Source of the DNA: Ctena decussata
Lineage: Eukaryota > Mollusca > Bivalvia > Lucinida > Lucinidae
NCBI GenBank assembly: GCA_963989385.1
Contig: OZ022511.1
Coordinates: 26,778,503 to 26,842,502 of the forward strand
DNA length: 64,000 nt
Direction of reading: 5' to 3'
Part shown: one piece after another, positions 1 through 9,477 of the stretch
Layout: each line of letters begins with the position of its first letter
Position numbering within the stretch: position 1 is the stretch's first letter
Made by a program: the position numbers and the translations under genes
Notes under the pieces: model-generated
What the model saw: only the letters and a program-made list of their open reading frames with translations
The model's database searches: none
Told to the model about the DNA's origin: nothing

Positions 1-761
1 TTAAAGTGAATAATAAATATATTTATTTACCAACTAACATTATGCAGAGAAAGAACATAGTTTTGGCTGTCTACTGGGCTTTGGAGATCATTGCACGTGA
101 CCGGTCAATGTTTTTATTACTATTATTTTGTGTCCAAAATCAATCCACAATCCCTTAAAGATTTAGTCCCTTGATAATAATAACAAAAAATGATTTGGTA
201 AGATATTTTATACAATACCCCTGACATGGTCTAAATTTTCATTTGAAATAGAGTTAATGATTGCTAAAAGTGACTTTAAACAAGAAATAAGATAAATTCT
301 TAAACGATAGTGGACCGCGCTTGAAATCGCATTATTGGACAAAAATAAATCTATTCATACGTTACAATCACGTGCACGAATAAAAATGATCACATGACAC
401 AGGTCGTCAAAATTGATACTCTTACCGGCCGTATAAGGAAATAGGTAATTTGCATTTTAATTTGAAGATTATTTTTCATTCCACATTTATCGAAAAAACA
501 TGCAGTTCCTCAAAAATTGTACGGTTAATTATGAGACTATTACATATTGTCTAACGAAATTTTGTTGAAATATTTGTTTCTGAAAACATGAAAAAACCGA
601 GGGAGACAATCTTTAACATTGAAGATAACATTCATTATTGTTTTGCATATTGCACTAAGCCAAGTGCATATTGCACGGAATTAAGGAATCACGTTGGCCA
701 GTACTACTCTCCTTTTGAGAGGAGAAAAGTTTGGTAGCCATTATGTTGTCGATAGAAATTG

Positions 762-792
<31 letters not shown>

Positions 793-797
793 CGAGT
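1..797. other. Upstream flank of the BEL element, no gene
   Basis: AT-rich sequence with no convincing coding frame. It ends in an uninterrupted run of 28 A at 765-792, about ten bases before the LTR retrotransposon. The A-run might be the tail of an older retrotransposed copy or a simple repeat; I see no element body attached to it. Confidence 0.6.
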
Positions 798-802
798 GAG
801 AT
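798..802. repeat. Target-site duplication, left copy (GAGAT)
   Basis: The five bases before the 5' LTR, GAGAT, are repeated exactly at 10276-10280 after the 3' LTR. A 5-bp duplication fits the BEL/Pao integrase, and it fixes both outer boundaries of the element. Confidence 0.93.
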
Positions 803-1600
803 TGTTACAGTGGTCACTTTCGGTGTTCAAAGCAACTTGTCTCGGAATAGGGCGAAAACGTTCAGACACGGATTGCGTGCAGATAGTATATGCGTTAACG
901 AGTTTTCTCCCTTGCGGTAATTGCGCTCTTTTTAAAGTGAGCGTCGAAATAGCGAGATCACCTTGCGAGTTATTGTCTTTTACTCAGTTTCCTTGCGTTT
1001 AAAGGCAAAGTGGCCCACAGAGGTAATTAAAATAGCATTCATGGCTTTTCCCCAATTATTAGTAGAGTGCATATTGCGTCTTGCGATAGAATTGCATGTG
1101 TTTTAACGTAAAACACAATACGCCAGAAGAGATTTCGGAATGTACTTTATTTCGGACATACCGCGTATATGATATTTTGAGGCAAGGTTTGTCTTGAGTA
1201 TTTGAAGTTGGCACAATGTAATGCTGTAGGGCGCTTTATTCTGTGTGTTTTCAATAGCTCACCTGAGCCAAAGGGCTCTAATGGGCTATTATTATGATTT
1301 AGAATGGAAATTCATTTATGCTGTTTGAATTAGAGTTGCATTGTGTTTCCTATTAGGATGCATGTTTGTCTGCATAGATATATATTGGCCAAAAGATAAT
1401 CACAAAATAAAGCGATCTAGCAGCACTGTTTGGATCAATCACGCATTTATTACGGTCTGTCTTTCTGTATTTTCAGTTTGACGTATTTTTGATGGTGCTT
1501 GCGATGCGTTGATTGGTGTCATTAAAGATATAGTATCACTCTTGCCACTTTATTGTGTTCTTCCGCAAAAACAGCATCATTGCGTTTGGATGTTGTTACA
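803..1600 (+). repeat. 5' LTR (798 bp)
   Basis: It begins TGTTACAG and ends TGTTGTTACA, so it has TG...CA ends. It matches 9478-10275 over its full length with about 8 substitutions, four of them in the first 35 bases. A perfect initiator (TCAGTT) at 1473-1478 predicts the start of R at 1475, giving U3 of about 672 bp. An AATAAA lies upstream of that at 1406-1411 and an ATTAAA downstream at 1521-1526. The ATTAAA reads ATTTAA in the 3' LTR, so the poly(A) signal of this copy may be weakened. Confidence 0.95.
1443..1482 (+). promoter_or_regulatory. Predicted LTR core promoter with initiator; RNA 5' end at 1475
   Basis: TCAGTT at 1473-1478 matches the metazoan initiator consensus with A+1 at 1475. 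A TATA-like TTTATTA lies about 28 bases upstream. The predicted first eight RNA bases, AGTTTGAC (1475-1482), are exactly complementary to the eight bases that follow the LTR. The start site is inferred from sequence only. Confidence 0.5.
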
Positions 1601-1619
1601 GTCAAACTCTTCGCCATAG
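1492..1619 (+). other. Two short upstream ORFs in the predicted leader
   Basis: If transcription starts at 1475, the first AUG is at 1492 and opens a 6-codon frame ending at 1512. A second AUG at 1590 opens a 9-codon frame that crosses the LTR/internal junction and stops at 1619. The SGNH-like ORF starts 20 bases later at 1639 in another frame. Such leaders usually lower or condition translation of the main frame; this is inference. Confidence 0.4.
1601..1608 (+). promoter_or_regulatory. Candidate self-priming primer-binding site
   Basis: The internal region begins GTCAAACT directly after the last LTR base. It contains no TGG-initial tRNA-complementary sequence, as a tRNA-type site would. 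It is the exact reverse complement of AGTTTGAC at 1475-1482. The duplex stops at the LTR boundary on one side and at the predicted transcript start on the other, which is the arrangement used by Tf1/sushi elements. Confidence 0.5.
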
Positions 1620-1638
1620 AAGGACATTTATTGGACAG

Positions 1639-2364
1639 ATGAGTTTAAGACGACTGCAAAGTAACGTTGCAAAGTACAGTAGTGCTAGAGTCCCTAAATC
1701 CTTCAATTGGACTCCTGTGATCATTACAGACAGTAAAGGGAAGCACTTACGGAGGTATAATACCACAGTTGATGGAACGGACCTCAAAATACAGTTGTTA
1801 GGGCGCAGTGGCTTCACTTCACATGATGCGGTTAAGTTTTTGTCAACTGACAAACTGCGATCACTGCTTCGTCATCATGGACGGATTTCCCTGCATGTAT
1901 TTGTAGGTACATGTGATTTTACCTCAAAGGGTAAACGGTTTATCCAACTGAAAAGGCCTACAGATCAGACATTGCGGTCTTATTTTGATAACCTTGAAAT
2001 ACTCAAGAATCGGTGTTCCGGCAACAGACTTAAGTTGACATTCTTGCAGGTGCCCTATTACTCAATTGAAGCTTGGAACAAAACTAATGATCATGAAAAT
2101 CCTGAAATATTCAGGGATGATGACAGAGTGTTGTCGAAATTAATTGACACAGCCAATACTCATATAGACCGCCTTAACACAGAATTGAGTTCTTACACTC
2201 CTCAATTTAATCAAGATTTACAGCGTAGCAGAAAAAGAAAGGGTGGTAAACAAAGATATTCTATGAGGTTCGGGTTGCTGAAAGATGGGATCCATCCAGG
2301 CCCACAGCTTGCCAGATCATGGCTGGCTTCAATCAAGCGAAAAATAAATAAGGATTGTATGTGA
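1639..2364 (+). CDS. SGNH/GDSL-hydrolase-like protein carried by the BEL element
   Basis: An uninterrupted 241-codon frame from the first in-frame ATG after the LTR; the open frame extends upstream only through non-ATG codons. SGNH blocks are visible in order: T-D-S near residues 30-32 (block I, nucleophile S32), glycines at about 55 and 58 (block II), G-T-C-D at 90-93 (block III, usually GxND), and D-G-I-H at 216-219 (block V), which supplies the Asp216/His219 pair. Family knowledge: SGNH domains are esterases or acetylhydrolases, and related domains occur in CR1 LINE ORF1 proteins and in some rotifer LTR elements. I infer an accessory retroelement protein. It has no signal peptide, and its C-terminus is basic. 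The frame is intact although gag-pol downstream is broken. The altered GDS and GxND residues leave catalytic activity uncertain. Confidence 0.72.
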   Translation: MSLRRLQSNVAKYSSARVPKSFNWTPVIITDSKGKHLRRYNTTVDGTDLKIQLLGRSGFTSHDAVKFLSTDKLRSLLRHHGRISLHVFVGTCDFTSKGKRFIQLKRPTDQTLRSYFDNLEILKNRCSGNRLKLTFLQVPYYSIEAWNKTNDHENPEIFRDDDRVLSKLIDTANTHIDRLNTELSSYTPQFNQDLQRSRKRKGGKQRYSMRFGLLKDGIHPGPQLARSWLASIKRKINKDCM

Positions 2365-2378
2365 GGTACTATTGTTTA

Positions 2379-2408
2379 GCACATCGGCAGGGAAGCCCAG
2401 TCATGTGC
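2379..2408 (+). ncRNA. Leader RNA hairpin, copy 1
   Basis: It folds as a 6-bp lower stem (GCACAT with ATGTGC), a bulged C, a 3-bp stem (GGC with GTC, one G-U pair), an A-A mismatch, then GGG with CCC closing an AAG loop. It lies just after the SGNH-like ORF. The same architecture recurs at 2480 and 2702. Confidence 0.6.
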
Positions 2409-2479
2409 AAACAGGCATCTGTATAATTTTAAACAGCATTTTAATGTGAAGGATGTTTTCATTTTGAATTTCTAGACTA

Positions 2480-2509
2480 GCACATCGGCAGGGAAGCCCA
2501 GTCATGTGC
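2480..2509 (+). ncRNA. Leader RNA hairpin, copy 2
   Basis: Identical over its 30 nt to copy 1, while the sequence on either side is unrelated. This is conservation of the hairpin module, not of a larger duplicated block. Confidence 0.6.
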
Positions 2510-2701
2510 ATATAGATCAGAAATAAAAGATTATACAGTTTATATCTTTGTTTAAGGGAGAATATTTTCAAGACTTAATGGTTTGAAGTTTGTTACTGAA
2601 ATCATTCTTTATATATTTCTTGCTACTGTGCTGTAACCAGAAATTCATAACTTGCTTTGTAAAATTATGAGTAACTGAATAGTGTCACAATTTCGTGAGT
2701 A

Positions 2702-2732
2702 ACACGTTTGCAGGGAAGGCCCAGCAACGTGT
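2702..2732 (+). ncRNA. Leader RNA hairpin, copy 3, with compensatory stem changes
   Basis: Same plan as copies 1 and 2, but the lower stem is ACACGT with ACGTGT, the bulge is T, the middle stem is TGC with GCA, and the loop is AAGG. The A-A mismatch and the GGG/CCC stem are kept. Stem bases differ on both sides while pairing is preserved, which is direct evidence for selection on the RNA fold. It ends 112 bases before the gag ATG. Confidence 0.62.
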
Positions 2733-2844
2733 GGTGTTGTGATTTTCAAAGTTTCTCGGAGACAGAACTTTAGCTTGACACATATTTTTTCCGCTTTCAT
2801 TATTTGTTTAGTACCTTGTATCAGTTAGCAAACCTTGCTTTAGA

Positions 2845-4703
2845 ATGTCGTCCGAGTCTCCCGAAGGTTTTGAGGAAACAGAGCAGCCCTGCGATCAAGT
2901 GGTTGTTAACCCTGAAACGCGTGAGCGAAATCTTACAGAAAAGGGCACTGCGTTTAGAATTTCCTTTCTTGAAAGCAATTTTAAAACTGCATTGACTGCC
3001 TGGCGACGTAGGTCAAATAAGGTGTCAGTTGTCTTGGCTGACTGCCAAGATGCAAATATATTAAGAGAACATAGGGGTCTAGTACAAGAGGCGTTAGAAG
3101 ACCTTATCATTAAATTACACCAATTACAAGGTGTAAAAGAACATGTAAATGCAGAAACCGAAAAAGTTGAGCAGGTAGAATTAGATCATCAGCGATTAAT
3201 GCAAAGCATTTCTGAATGCATTTGTGAAATAGAAAGTCAGAAATACGAAGTTGAGTCGAATGTTACTAGTAAGTCAACACGCAGCAAGTATTCGCGTAGT
3301 TCCAAAAGGTCGGATATTTCGAAAATATCAGATGCCGCAACGCGAAAGGCAGCTTTAAGAACTAAGTTAAAGTATATTGACATTGAGTCAAAATTTAAGG
3401 CAGAGTTGCAGAAAATCGAAACCATTAAAAAATTGGAAATAGCGGATGCTGAACAGGCAGCTCTGGAAGAAGTCCTGGATCAATCTGAGACTAAGTTTGA
3501 TATAAACTTGCCCATATCTCTACCTCAAAGTGATAAAAAAGATTATGTGAAAAGCTGTGTTGAAACACACACCAAAACGCCATTTTTTGAGGAAAACCCA
3601 TCTCATCTCACCTTATTTGCTGAGCCACAGTCTGATACATTTATGAACATGTATCAGGCAAATCAAGATATGTCTACTCCACTACCCCCCAGTGCTATTT
3701 CTAGTTCAATTGCACCTCCTACTTCTAGTGTTGCGCATTTTATTGAAACAACAGGTACTGGTGTTGCTTTATTAAATCCATTGGTTCCGTCATTTGTGCC
3801 TTCACATGCTAAACCAGCCACTGTACAGAGTTCATGGATATACAGCAATGTCCTCCCTGCAACAAGTCATTCTGTCATGCTCCCTCTCACCAGTAGTAAA
3901 AAGGTTCCTTCAAAGGTTGAAAGCAATTCTCCTAAGGCAGCTTCTTCTTTAAATAATGTTTCTTCTTCTGTAGATAATGCTGTAGTTCAAAGCAGTGTCA
4001 CATCTTCAAGCTCTTCTGTTATTCTAAGCAGTACTGTGTCTAGTACCCCCAGTAAAACAGAACAGGGTTTGATGGAACTAGCAAAAACATTGGCTGATCA
4101 AATTAATCTGAGTCGCCTCCCCTCTCCAGAACCAAGTATCTTTTCAGGTGATCCTCTTACTTATCCTGGTTGGAAATCTGCTTTCCAGATCCCATTGAGC
4201 AGAGGCAAATTCCTCCGTCAGAAAGGATACACTATCTTAAACGGTATGTTTCTGGTCCTGTAAGGGATGCAATAGAAGGTTACTTTCTACTTCCATCAGA
4301 CAAAGCCTTTGAAGAGGCTAAGAAAACATTAGATAAGCGGTACGGAAATCCCTTTGTTATCTCTAATGCATTTAGAGATAAATTAGAGAAGTGGCCTAAG
4401 ATTTTACCAAGAGATGGTACAGGTTTGCGAAAATTCTCAGACTTCCTTCAGCAATGTAAAATCGCCATGCAAACCATTAGCAGCCTGAATGTTCTGAACA
4501 ATGACAGAGAAAATAGGAAACTGTTGACAAAACTGCCAGACTGGTTGGTTTCTAGATGGGGAAGAATAGTCACTCGATGGAACGAAGAAAAGTCACTATT
4601 CCCGCCGTACAAAGAATTTGTTGAGTTTGTCACAAAGGAAGCCACCATCGCTTGTGATCCTGTTACTTCTTTGCAATCCTTGAAGGAAGTTGGTGATAGC
4701 TAG
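2845..4703 (+). pseudogene. gag: BEL gag (capsid-like), frameshifted
   Basis: The frame starts at ATG 2845. The N-terminal part is rich in charged heptad-like stretches (residues about 60-215, probable coiled coil), followed by a Ser/Thr/Pro-rich linker (about 270-430). The DUF1759-type Gag segment begins with F-S-G-D-P near 4145. A single-base indel at about 4185-4192 moves the rest of Gag into another frame, which ends at a TAG (4701-4703) in the same frame as pol. BEL elements usually make one Gag-Pol polyprotein, so this stop is more likely a lesion than a programmed gag terminator, though readthrough is not excluded. Confidence 0.85.
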
Positions 4704-4715
4704 AAGAGTCACAAG

Positions 4716-6512
4716 ATGTTAAGCAGACAAGAGAGAGGTTCATACGGCAGCAAAACGTTCATGGCTGAAGTTGAAGAAAAGAAAAAATCCCATGAACATA
4801 AACAAAGGGTATCATGTACTTTATGTAACAGCCCTCATGAGTTGGATGATTGTAGAGCATTCCTGGCTCAACCCTTGGCAGAAAGGAAATCATTTATCAG
4901 GGAAAAGAGTCTGTGTTTCGCGTGTTTACAAGGTGGTCACATATCTAAAAGGTGTAAGCACAGAAAAAGGTGTAAAACTTGTTCTAAGTTTCACCCAAGC
5001 TCATTACATGGAGACAAGAGGACCCTATCAAGTCAGGGTGAGAGAAGTGACAATAATCTTGAGAAGTCAGAAGCTGAAACTGCTGTCAAAGAAACTCTAT
5101 CAGGTCATATAGGAGCTGTATCTCTATTCAGTTCAGATAAATGTAAGAAATGTTCCATGATAGTTCCTGTCTATGTATCCCATTGTGAGAGTCCAGAGAG
5201 AGAAAGACTTGTATATGCACTCCTGGACACACAGTCGGACACAACATTTGTTTTGGAAAAAACGTGTGAGGCCCTAGGTGTGTCGGGTACTGAGGTTAAA
5301 TTGTCCTTCTCCACCATGTATGCAGCAAACAAGGTAGTCACAAGTGTAAAGGTTAAAGGGTTAGTAGTGCGTGGTATAAATGGCGGACCTAGAATTTCCC
5401 TTCCAAATGCGTACACTAGGAGTATCATGCCAGCTAACCACGATCACATTCCAACTTCTGACATAGCAAGAATGTGGCCTCATTTCGAGAGAATTGCGGA
5501 TCAAATAGAACCCTTGCGAGATTGCGAAATTGGTCTGCTTATAGGTTACAACTGCCCAAGGGCGTTGGCACCCCGTGAAGTTGTTGCTTCAAGTGAAGAT
5601 GGTCCATACGGCCTCAGAACAGATCTCGGTTGGAGTATAGTGGGCATAATAGATGCTGATTCATGTGAAGAGGACCCAATTGGATTTAGCCATCGTATTC
5701 TCTCTCAGGAAGTTGTTTCACCATTGGTTCTTGATGAAGACACCAAGCCTCCTTCCATTATGTTTTCTGTGAAAACAAAGGTTAAGGAAATTGTGGCTAG
5801 TGATGTTCGTAAGCTCATGGAACGTGACTTCAGTGTTTTCAGTGTCAATGAAACAAAATATTCTCAGGAAGACAAACAATTTGTTGCAACTCTGTCTCAG
5901 GGTATTCATTTTGAAAATGGTCATTATGAGATGCCTCTACCTTTCAAGGGTAAGGATCCATGTCTTCCCAACAACAGGTCCTATGCATTGAATAGGCTGA
6001 AATCATTGCGCAGAAGACAGGAGAGAGATGAAACTTATCGTCAGCATTACTCTCAGTTCATGAAAGAACTTTTGAAGAACAATCATGCGGAAATCGTTCC
6101 GAAGAGTGAGGTGGATCCAGAAAAGGGTTGTGTATGGTATATACCACATCATGGTGTATATCATCCCCAAAAGCCGGATAAGATAAGGATCGTATTTGAT
6201 TGTAGTGCTCAGTTTCAAGGTGAAAGTTTAAATGCTGACCTGCTTCAAGGTCCAGACCTTACCAACAAGCTTATTGGAGTGTTGTGCAGATTTCGTAGAG
6301 AGCCAATAGCGATCACATGTGATGTCGAGAAAATGTTTCACCAGTTCAAGGTGAACTGTAGTCAAAGAGATTATTTGCGTTTCCTTTGGTGGAGTGATGA
6401 TGACTACAGTGCAGAACCAGTGGAATATCGGATGACAGTTCATTTGTTTGGCGCCACATCATCACCTGGATGTGCGAATTTTGGCTTTAAACAGATAGCT
6501 GAATATTACTAG
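4716..6512 (+). pseudogene. pol: BEL pol, part 1: zinc knuckles, protease, N-terminal RT
   Basis: This continues in frame after the TAG at 4701. Cys/His clusters in about the first 110 codons match BEL zinc knuckles (C-x2-C...H...C and C-x2-C-x4-H-x4-C patterns). The A17/DUF1758-type aspartic protease has L-L-D-T-Q-S-D near 5220-5240, with Q where a D-T/S-G triad would have G. This is followed by the conserved segment ending near T-D-L-G-W-S (about 5625). RT palm sequence starts near 6120, including F-D-C-S, C-D-V-E-K-M-F and a GATSSP stretch. A TAG at 6510-6512 interrupts it just before the catalytic YVDD. Confidence 0.88.
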
Positions 6513-7075
6513 GATAAATTTGGACAAGAGGCAGCCGAATTTATACGTCGTGATTTCTACGTTGATGATGGCTCAAGCCAGTCTCAAATGTGGATGAAGC
6601 CATAAGCTCAATCGACAATACCAAATCCATGTGTGCAAAGGCCGGTCTAAGACTGCACAAGTTTGTTTCAAACAACAAAGATGTTATTCACTATCTGGAA
6701 CCAGATGACAGAGCTAAGGATTTGAAGGACATCAATCTTAATCTAGATAAACTCCCAGTTGAGAGAACCTTGGGAATTCTTTGGTGTATCGAGTCATATA
6801 CCTTTCAGTTTAGAATTGTCCTCAATGATTGTCCTTTGACAAGGCGTGGAATCCTGTCAACAATTGGTTCTATGTATGATCCTTTAGGATACATCGCACC
6901 TGTCATTCTGATAGGTAAACAAATTCTTCAGGAAATGTTTGCGGACAATTTGGAATGGGATGACCCTTTGCCAGATAAGTTGCATTCAAGGTGGGATAAA
7001 TGGCGCAGTGGTTTGCAGGACCTTGCATTGATAAAGATTCAGAGATGTGAAAACCAAAGGACTTTGGAACTGTGA
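6513..7075 (+). pseudogene. pol: BEL pol, part 2: RT catalytic YVDD and connection
   Basis: Y-V-D-D is encoded at 6558-6569, in the frame of the upstream pol segment. One base is missing in the following glycine codon (6570-6571), and coding continues in another frame from 6572. Downstream is typical BEL RT thumb and connection sequence, with L-G-I-L-W near 6780 and S-M-Y-D-P-L-G near 6870. A third frameshift at about 7047-7053 separates it from RNase H. Both indels could be real decay or assembly error. Confidence 0.85.
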
Positions 7076-7437
7076 AGGTAGCCGAGATGCATCATTTCTC
7101 TGACGCCAGTACGTCAGGTTATGGGCAGTGTTCATTCCTTCCTCTGATTGATGAATCAGATCAGGTGCATTGGTCTTTACTCTTAGGCAAATCTCGTGTT
7201 ACTCCTTTGAAAACTATCACTATTCCACGTCTTGAGCTCTCTGCAGCCTTGTTGTCTGTGAAAATTGCGTCTTCTCTTAATCATGAATTTTATTTGAAAG
7301 GTCTGTCATTGACTCATTTCTATTGGACTGATAGTAAGGTTGTCCTTGGGTACTTATCTAATGAAGCAAGACGTTTTCACGTCTTTGTTGCCAATAGAAT
7401 TCAGCAGACCAAGGACCGTACCAAGCCATCCCAGTAG
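7054..7437 (+). pseudogene. pol: BEL pol, part 3: RNase H
   Basis: Acidic RNase H residues appear in order: H-H-F-S-D-A-S near 7090-7105, R-L-E-L near 7230-7240, and W-T-D-S-K near 7324-7336. The frame ends in TAG at 7435-7437, at a conserved aromatic position of the family. Coding then resumes in the same frame with an A-D-I-A-S-R-G motif at about 7465-7485, typical of BEL RNase H ends. Confidence 0.85.
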
Positions 7438-8973
7438 AGATATGTTAGTTCAAAACAGAATCCCGCAGATATAGCGTCTAGAGGAGCCACAGCCAAAGAA
7501 ATCCACAGCAAATCCAAATGGTTCAGGGGACCAGAATTTCTTTTGGAACGAGAACTGCCTGAACGGGATGAAGAGCCTTCTGAGTTAAACCCAGATGATC
7601 CTGAGGTGAAACGAGGCCAGTGCTTCACCTCCAAATCTGAGCCTATTCAGTTTGGCTCACTCCTTGATCGTCTTCAGTATTTCTCTGATTGGCACAGAGC
7701 CAAAAGAGCTGTAGCAGTGTGTTTGAGATTCATTCACAAACTCCGTCACAAGACTGTTAAGAAACCAGATCGAGTTGACTCTATAGAGTCAGTTCGAGCC
7801 AATCGTCTTCCTCAGTATAAGCGGGTGTCTGTGTCTGAGATACAAAGAGCAGAAACAGTGATAATCAAATGCGTTCAAATGAACCATTTCAGTCAAGACA
7901 TAAAGAGTCTCAAAGCCAGTGGAATTATTGAGCTACCTGCCACCAGAAAGGAACTGTCTGCTCGTCACAAAGTTCTAAGTCGCAAATCACAGTTACACAA
8001 GTTGGATCCCTTTCTAGATCAAAATGGATTACTACGAGTTGGAGGGCGAATACAAAATACAGAATTGTCAGACTTCATCAAGCATCCAATTGTCTTACCC
8101 AGAAAGAGTCACATTACAGATCTAGTCATCTATCATTATCATGCTGCTGTTCATCATCAGGGCAGAGGAATTACAACAAATGAAATCAGGTCAAATGGAT
8201 TTTGGATTGTTGGTTGCAGTTCTGCTGTATCCTTGCTAATTTCGAACTGTGTTCTTTGTAGAAGGCTGCGAGGTTCCACACAAGATCAGAAAATGGCAGA
8301 TTTACCATCAGATAGGCTTGAACCTTCTCCTCCATTTACCTATTGTGCAGTTGATCTATTTGGTCCTTGGTATATCAAGGAGGGACGAAAGGAGTTGAAA
8401 AGATATGGTGTCTTGTTTACTTGTTTGGCATGTCGAGCAATCCATATTGAAACTTCCAACTCTCTTAGCACTGACTCATTCATAAATTCTCTGCGGCGTT
8501 TCATCGCAATACGGGGCCCGATTAGACAGCTAAGATCAGATCGTGGTACAAACTTTGTTGGCGCAGAGCGGGAACTCAAAGAAGCTTTTATGGAGCTTGA
8601 TGAAGAGCGTGTGAGTCAATTTCTCTTGAAGGAGAACTGTGATCTGATTGACTTTAAAATGAATGTCCCATCAGCATCCCACATGGGTGGGGTTTGGGAA
8701 AGGCAAATTCGTTCTGTTAGAAATGTCATGTCTACCCTTTTGCATCATCATGGATCTCAGCTTGACGATGAAAGTCTGAGAACCTTTTTATACGAAGCTG
8801 CAGCTATAGTGAATAGCCGCCCCCTCACTGTCGATACTCTTAACGACCCTCTGTATTCTCCCCCATTGAGCCCAAATCTCTTGCTTACGATGAAATCAAA
8901 TGTTGTGCTTCCTCCTCCAGGAAACTTCCAGAGGCCAGACCTAAACTCGCGTAGGCATTGGCGACGCATATAA
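7438..8973 (+). pseudogene. pol: BEL pol, part 4: integrase
   Basis: The frame is open through the whole integrase. An N-terminal zinc-binding H-H-C-C pattern runs from about 8130 to 8265, with C-x2-C in the V-L-C-R-R stretch. The DDE core is present: Asp at 8353 (A-V-D-L-F), Asp at 8539 (R-S-D-R-G-T-N-F) and Glu at 8698 (W-E-R-Q), with 52 residues between the last two. A TAA at 8971-8973 ends the frame, and coding resumes in the same frame without an indel. Confidence 0.88.
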
Positions 8974-9318
8974 TATCTAGTAAATCAGTTTTGGGTGAGA
9001 TGGCGGTCTGAGTACATTCAGAATTTGCAACTCCGAAATAAGTGGAATTCACCTAGGAGAAACTTGTCAGTTGGCGATGTTGTACTTCTCAAAGAAGACA
9101 ACCAGCCTCGAAATGAATGGTCCGTGTGTCGCGTTGTTGAAGTGATCACAGGGGATGACGGTCTCGTTCGTAAAGCAAAGGTAGCAATAGGTCAGGCAAA
9201 TCTGGACAATAAAGGAAGAAGAAGAACTACGGTTGCTTATCTAGAAAGGCCAATACATAAATTAGTTCTTCTTAAAGAGACCGAGGAAGATCCCGACGAG
9301 GAGCCTGTGGTTATTTAG
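8974..9318 (+). pseudogene. pol: BEL pol, part 5: DUF5641-like C-terminal domain
   Basis: The short basic domain that ends many BEL/Pao polyproteins. Visible features are W-x-R-W near 8990-9003, a V-G-D-V-V-L-L-K-E-D stretch near 9070-9100, a W-x-V-C-R-V turn near 9120, and R-P-I-H-K-L-V-L-L before the acidic tail. It terminates with TAG at 9316-9318, which looks like the natural end of pol. Confidence 0.82.
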
Positions 9319-9361
9319 CTGTGTAATTGTTAGAGTATCTCTCAAGTTTTGATGTTTGTTT

Positions 9362-9379
9362 TGGTGCCGTGACCAGGAT
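9362..9379 (+). promoter_or_regulatory. tRNA-His-complementary PBS-like sequence in an abnormal place
   Basis: TGGTGCCGTGACCAGGAT would be a canonical primer-binding site. It begins with TGG, and from memory it is complementary to the CCA-tailed 3' end of an invertebrate tRNA-His over 18 bases. Such a site should follow the 5' LTR. Here it lies between the pol stop and the 3' LTR, about 100 bases upstream of the latter. Confidence 0.6.
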
Positions 9380-9465
9380 ATTTTTTGTTTTTTCTTCATT
9401 TTGACCTTGCGAAAATGTCTTTAATAATTAGATTGCAGATTTGTTTAAATTAGTTTACGAACTAA

Positions 9466-9477
9466 TTTGGGGAGCCA
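9466..9477 (+). promoter_or_regulatory. Possible polypurine tract before the 3' LTR
   Basis: A short GGGGAG block is separated from the 3' LTR start by three bases. This is the expected place for a plus-strand primer, but the purine run is short. Confidence 0.3.

Noticed and set aside
1555..1638. SGNH ORF starting inside the LTR at 1555
   Set aside because: The frame is open from 1555, but the codon there is GTG. The first ATG in frame is 1639, so that start was used.
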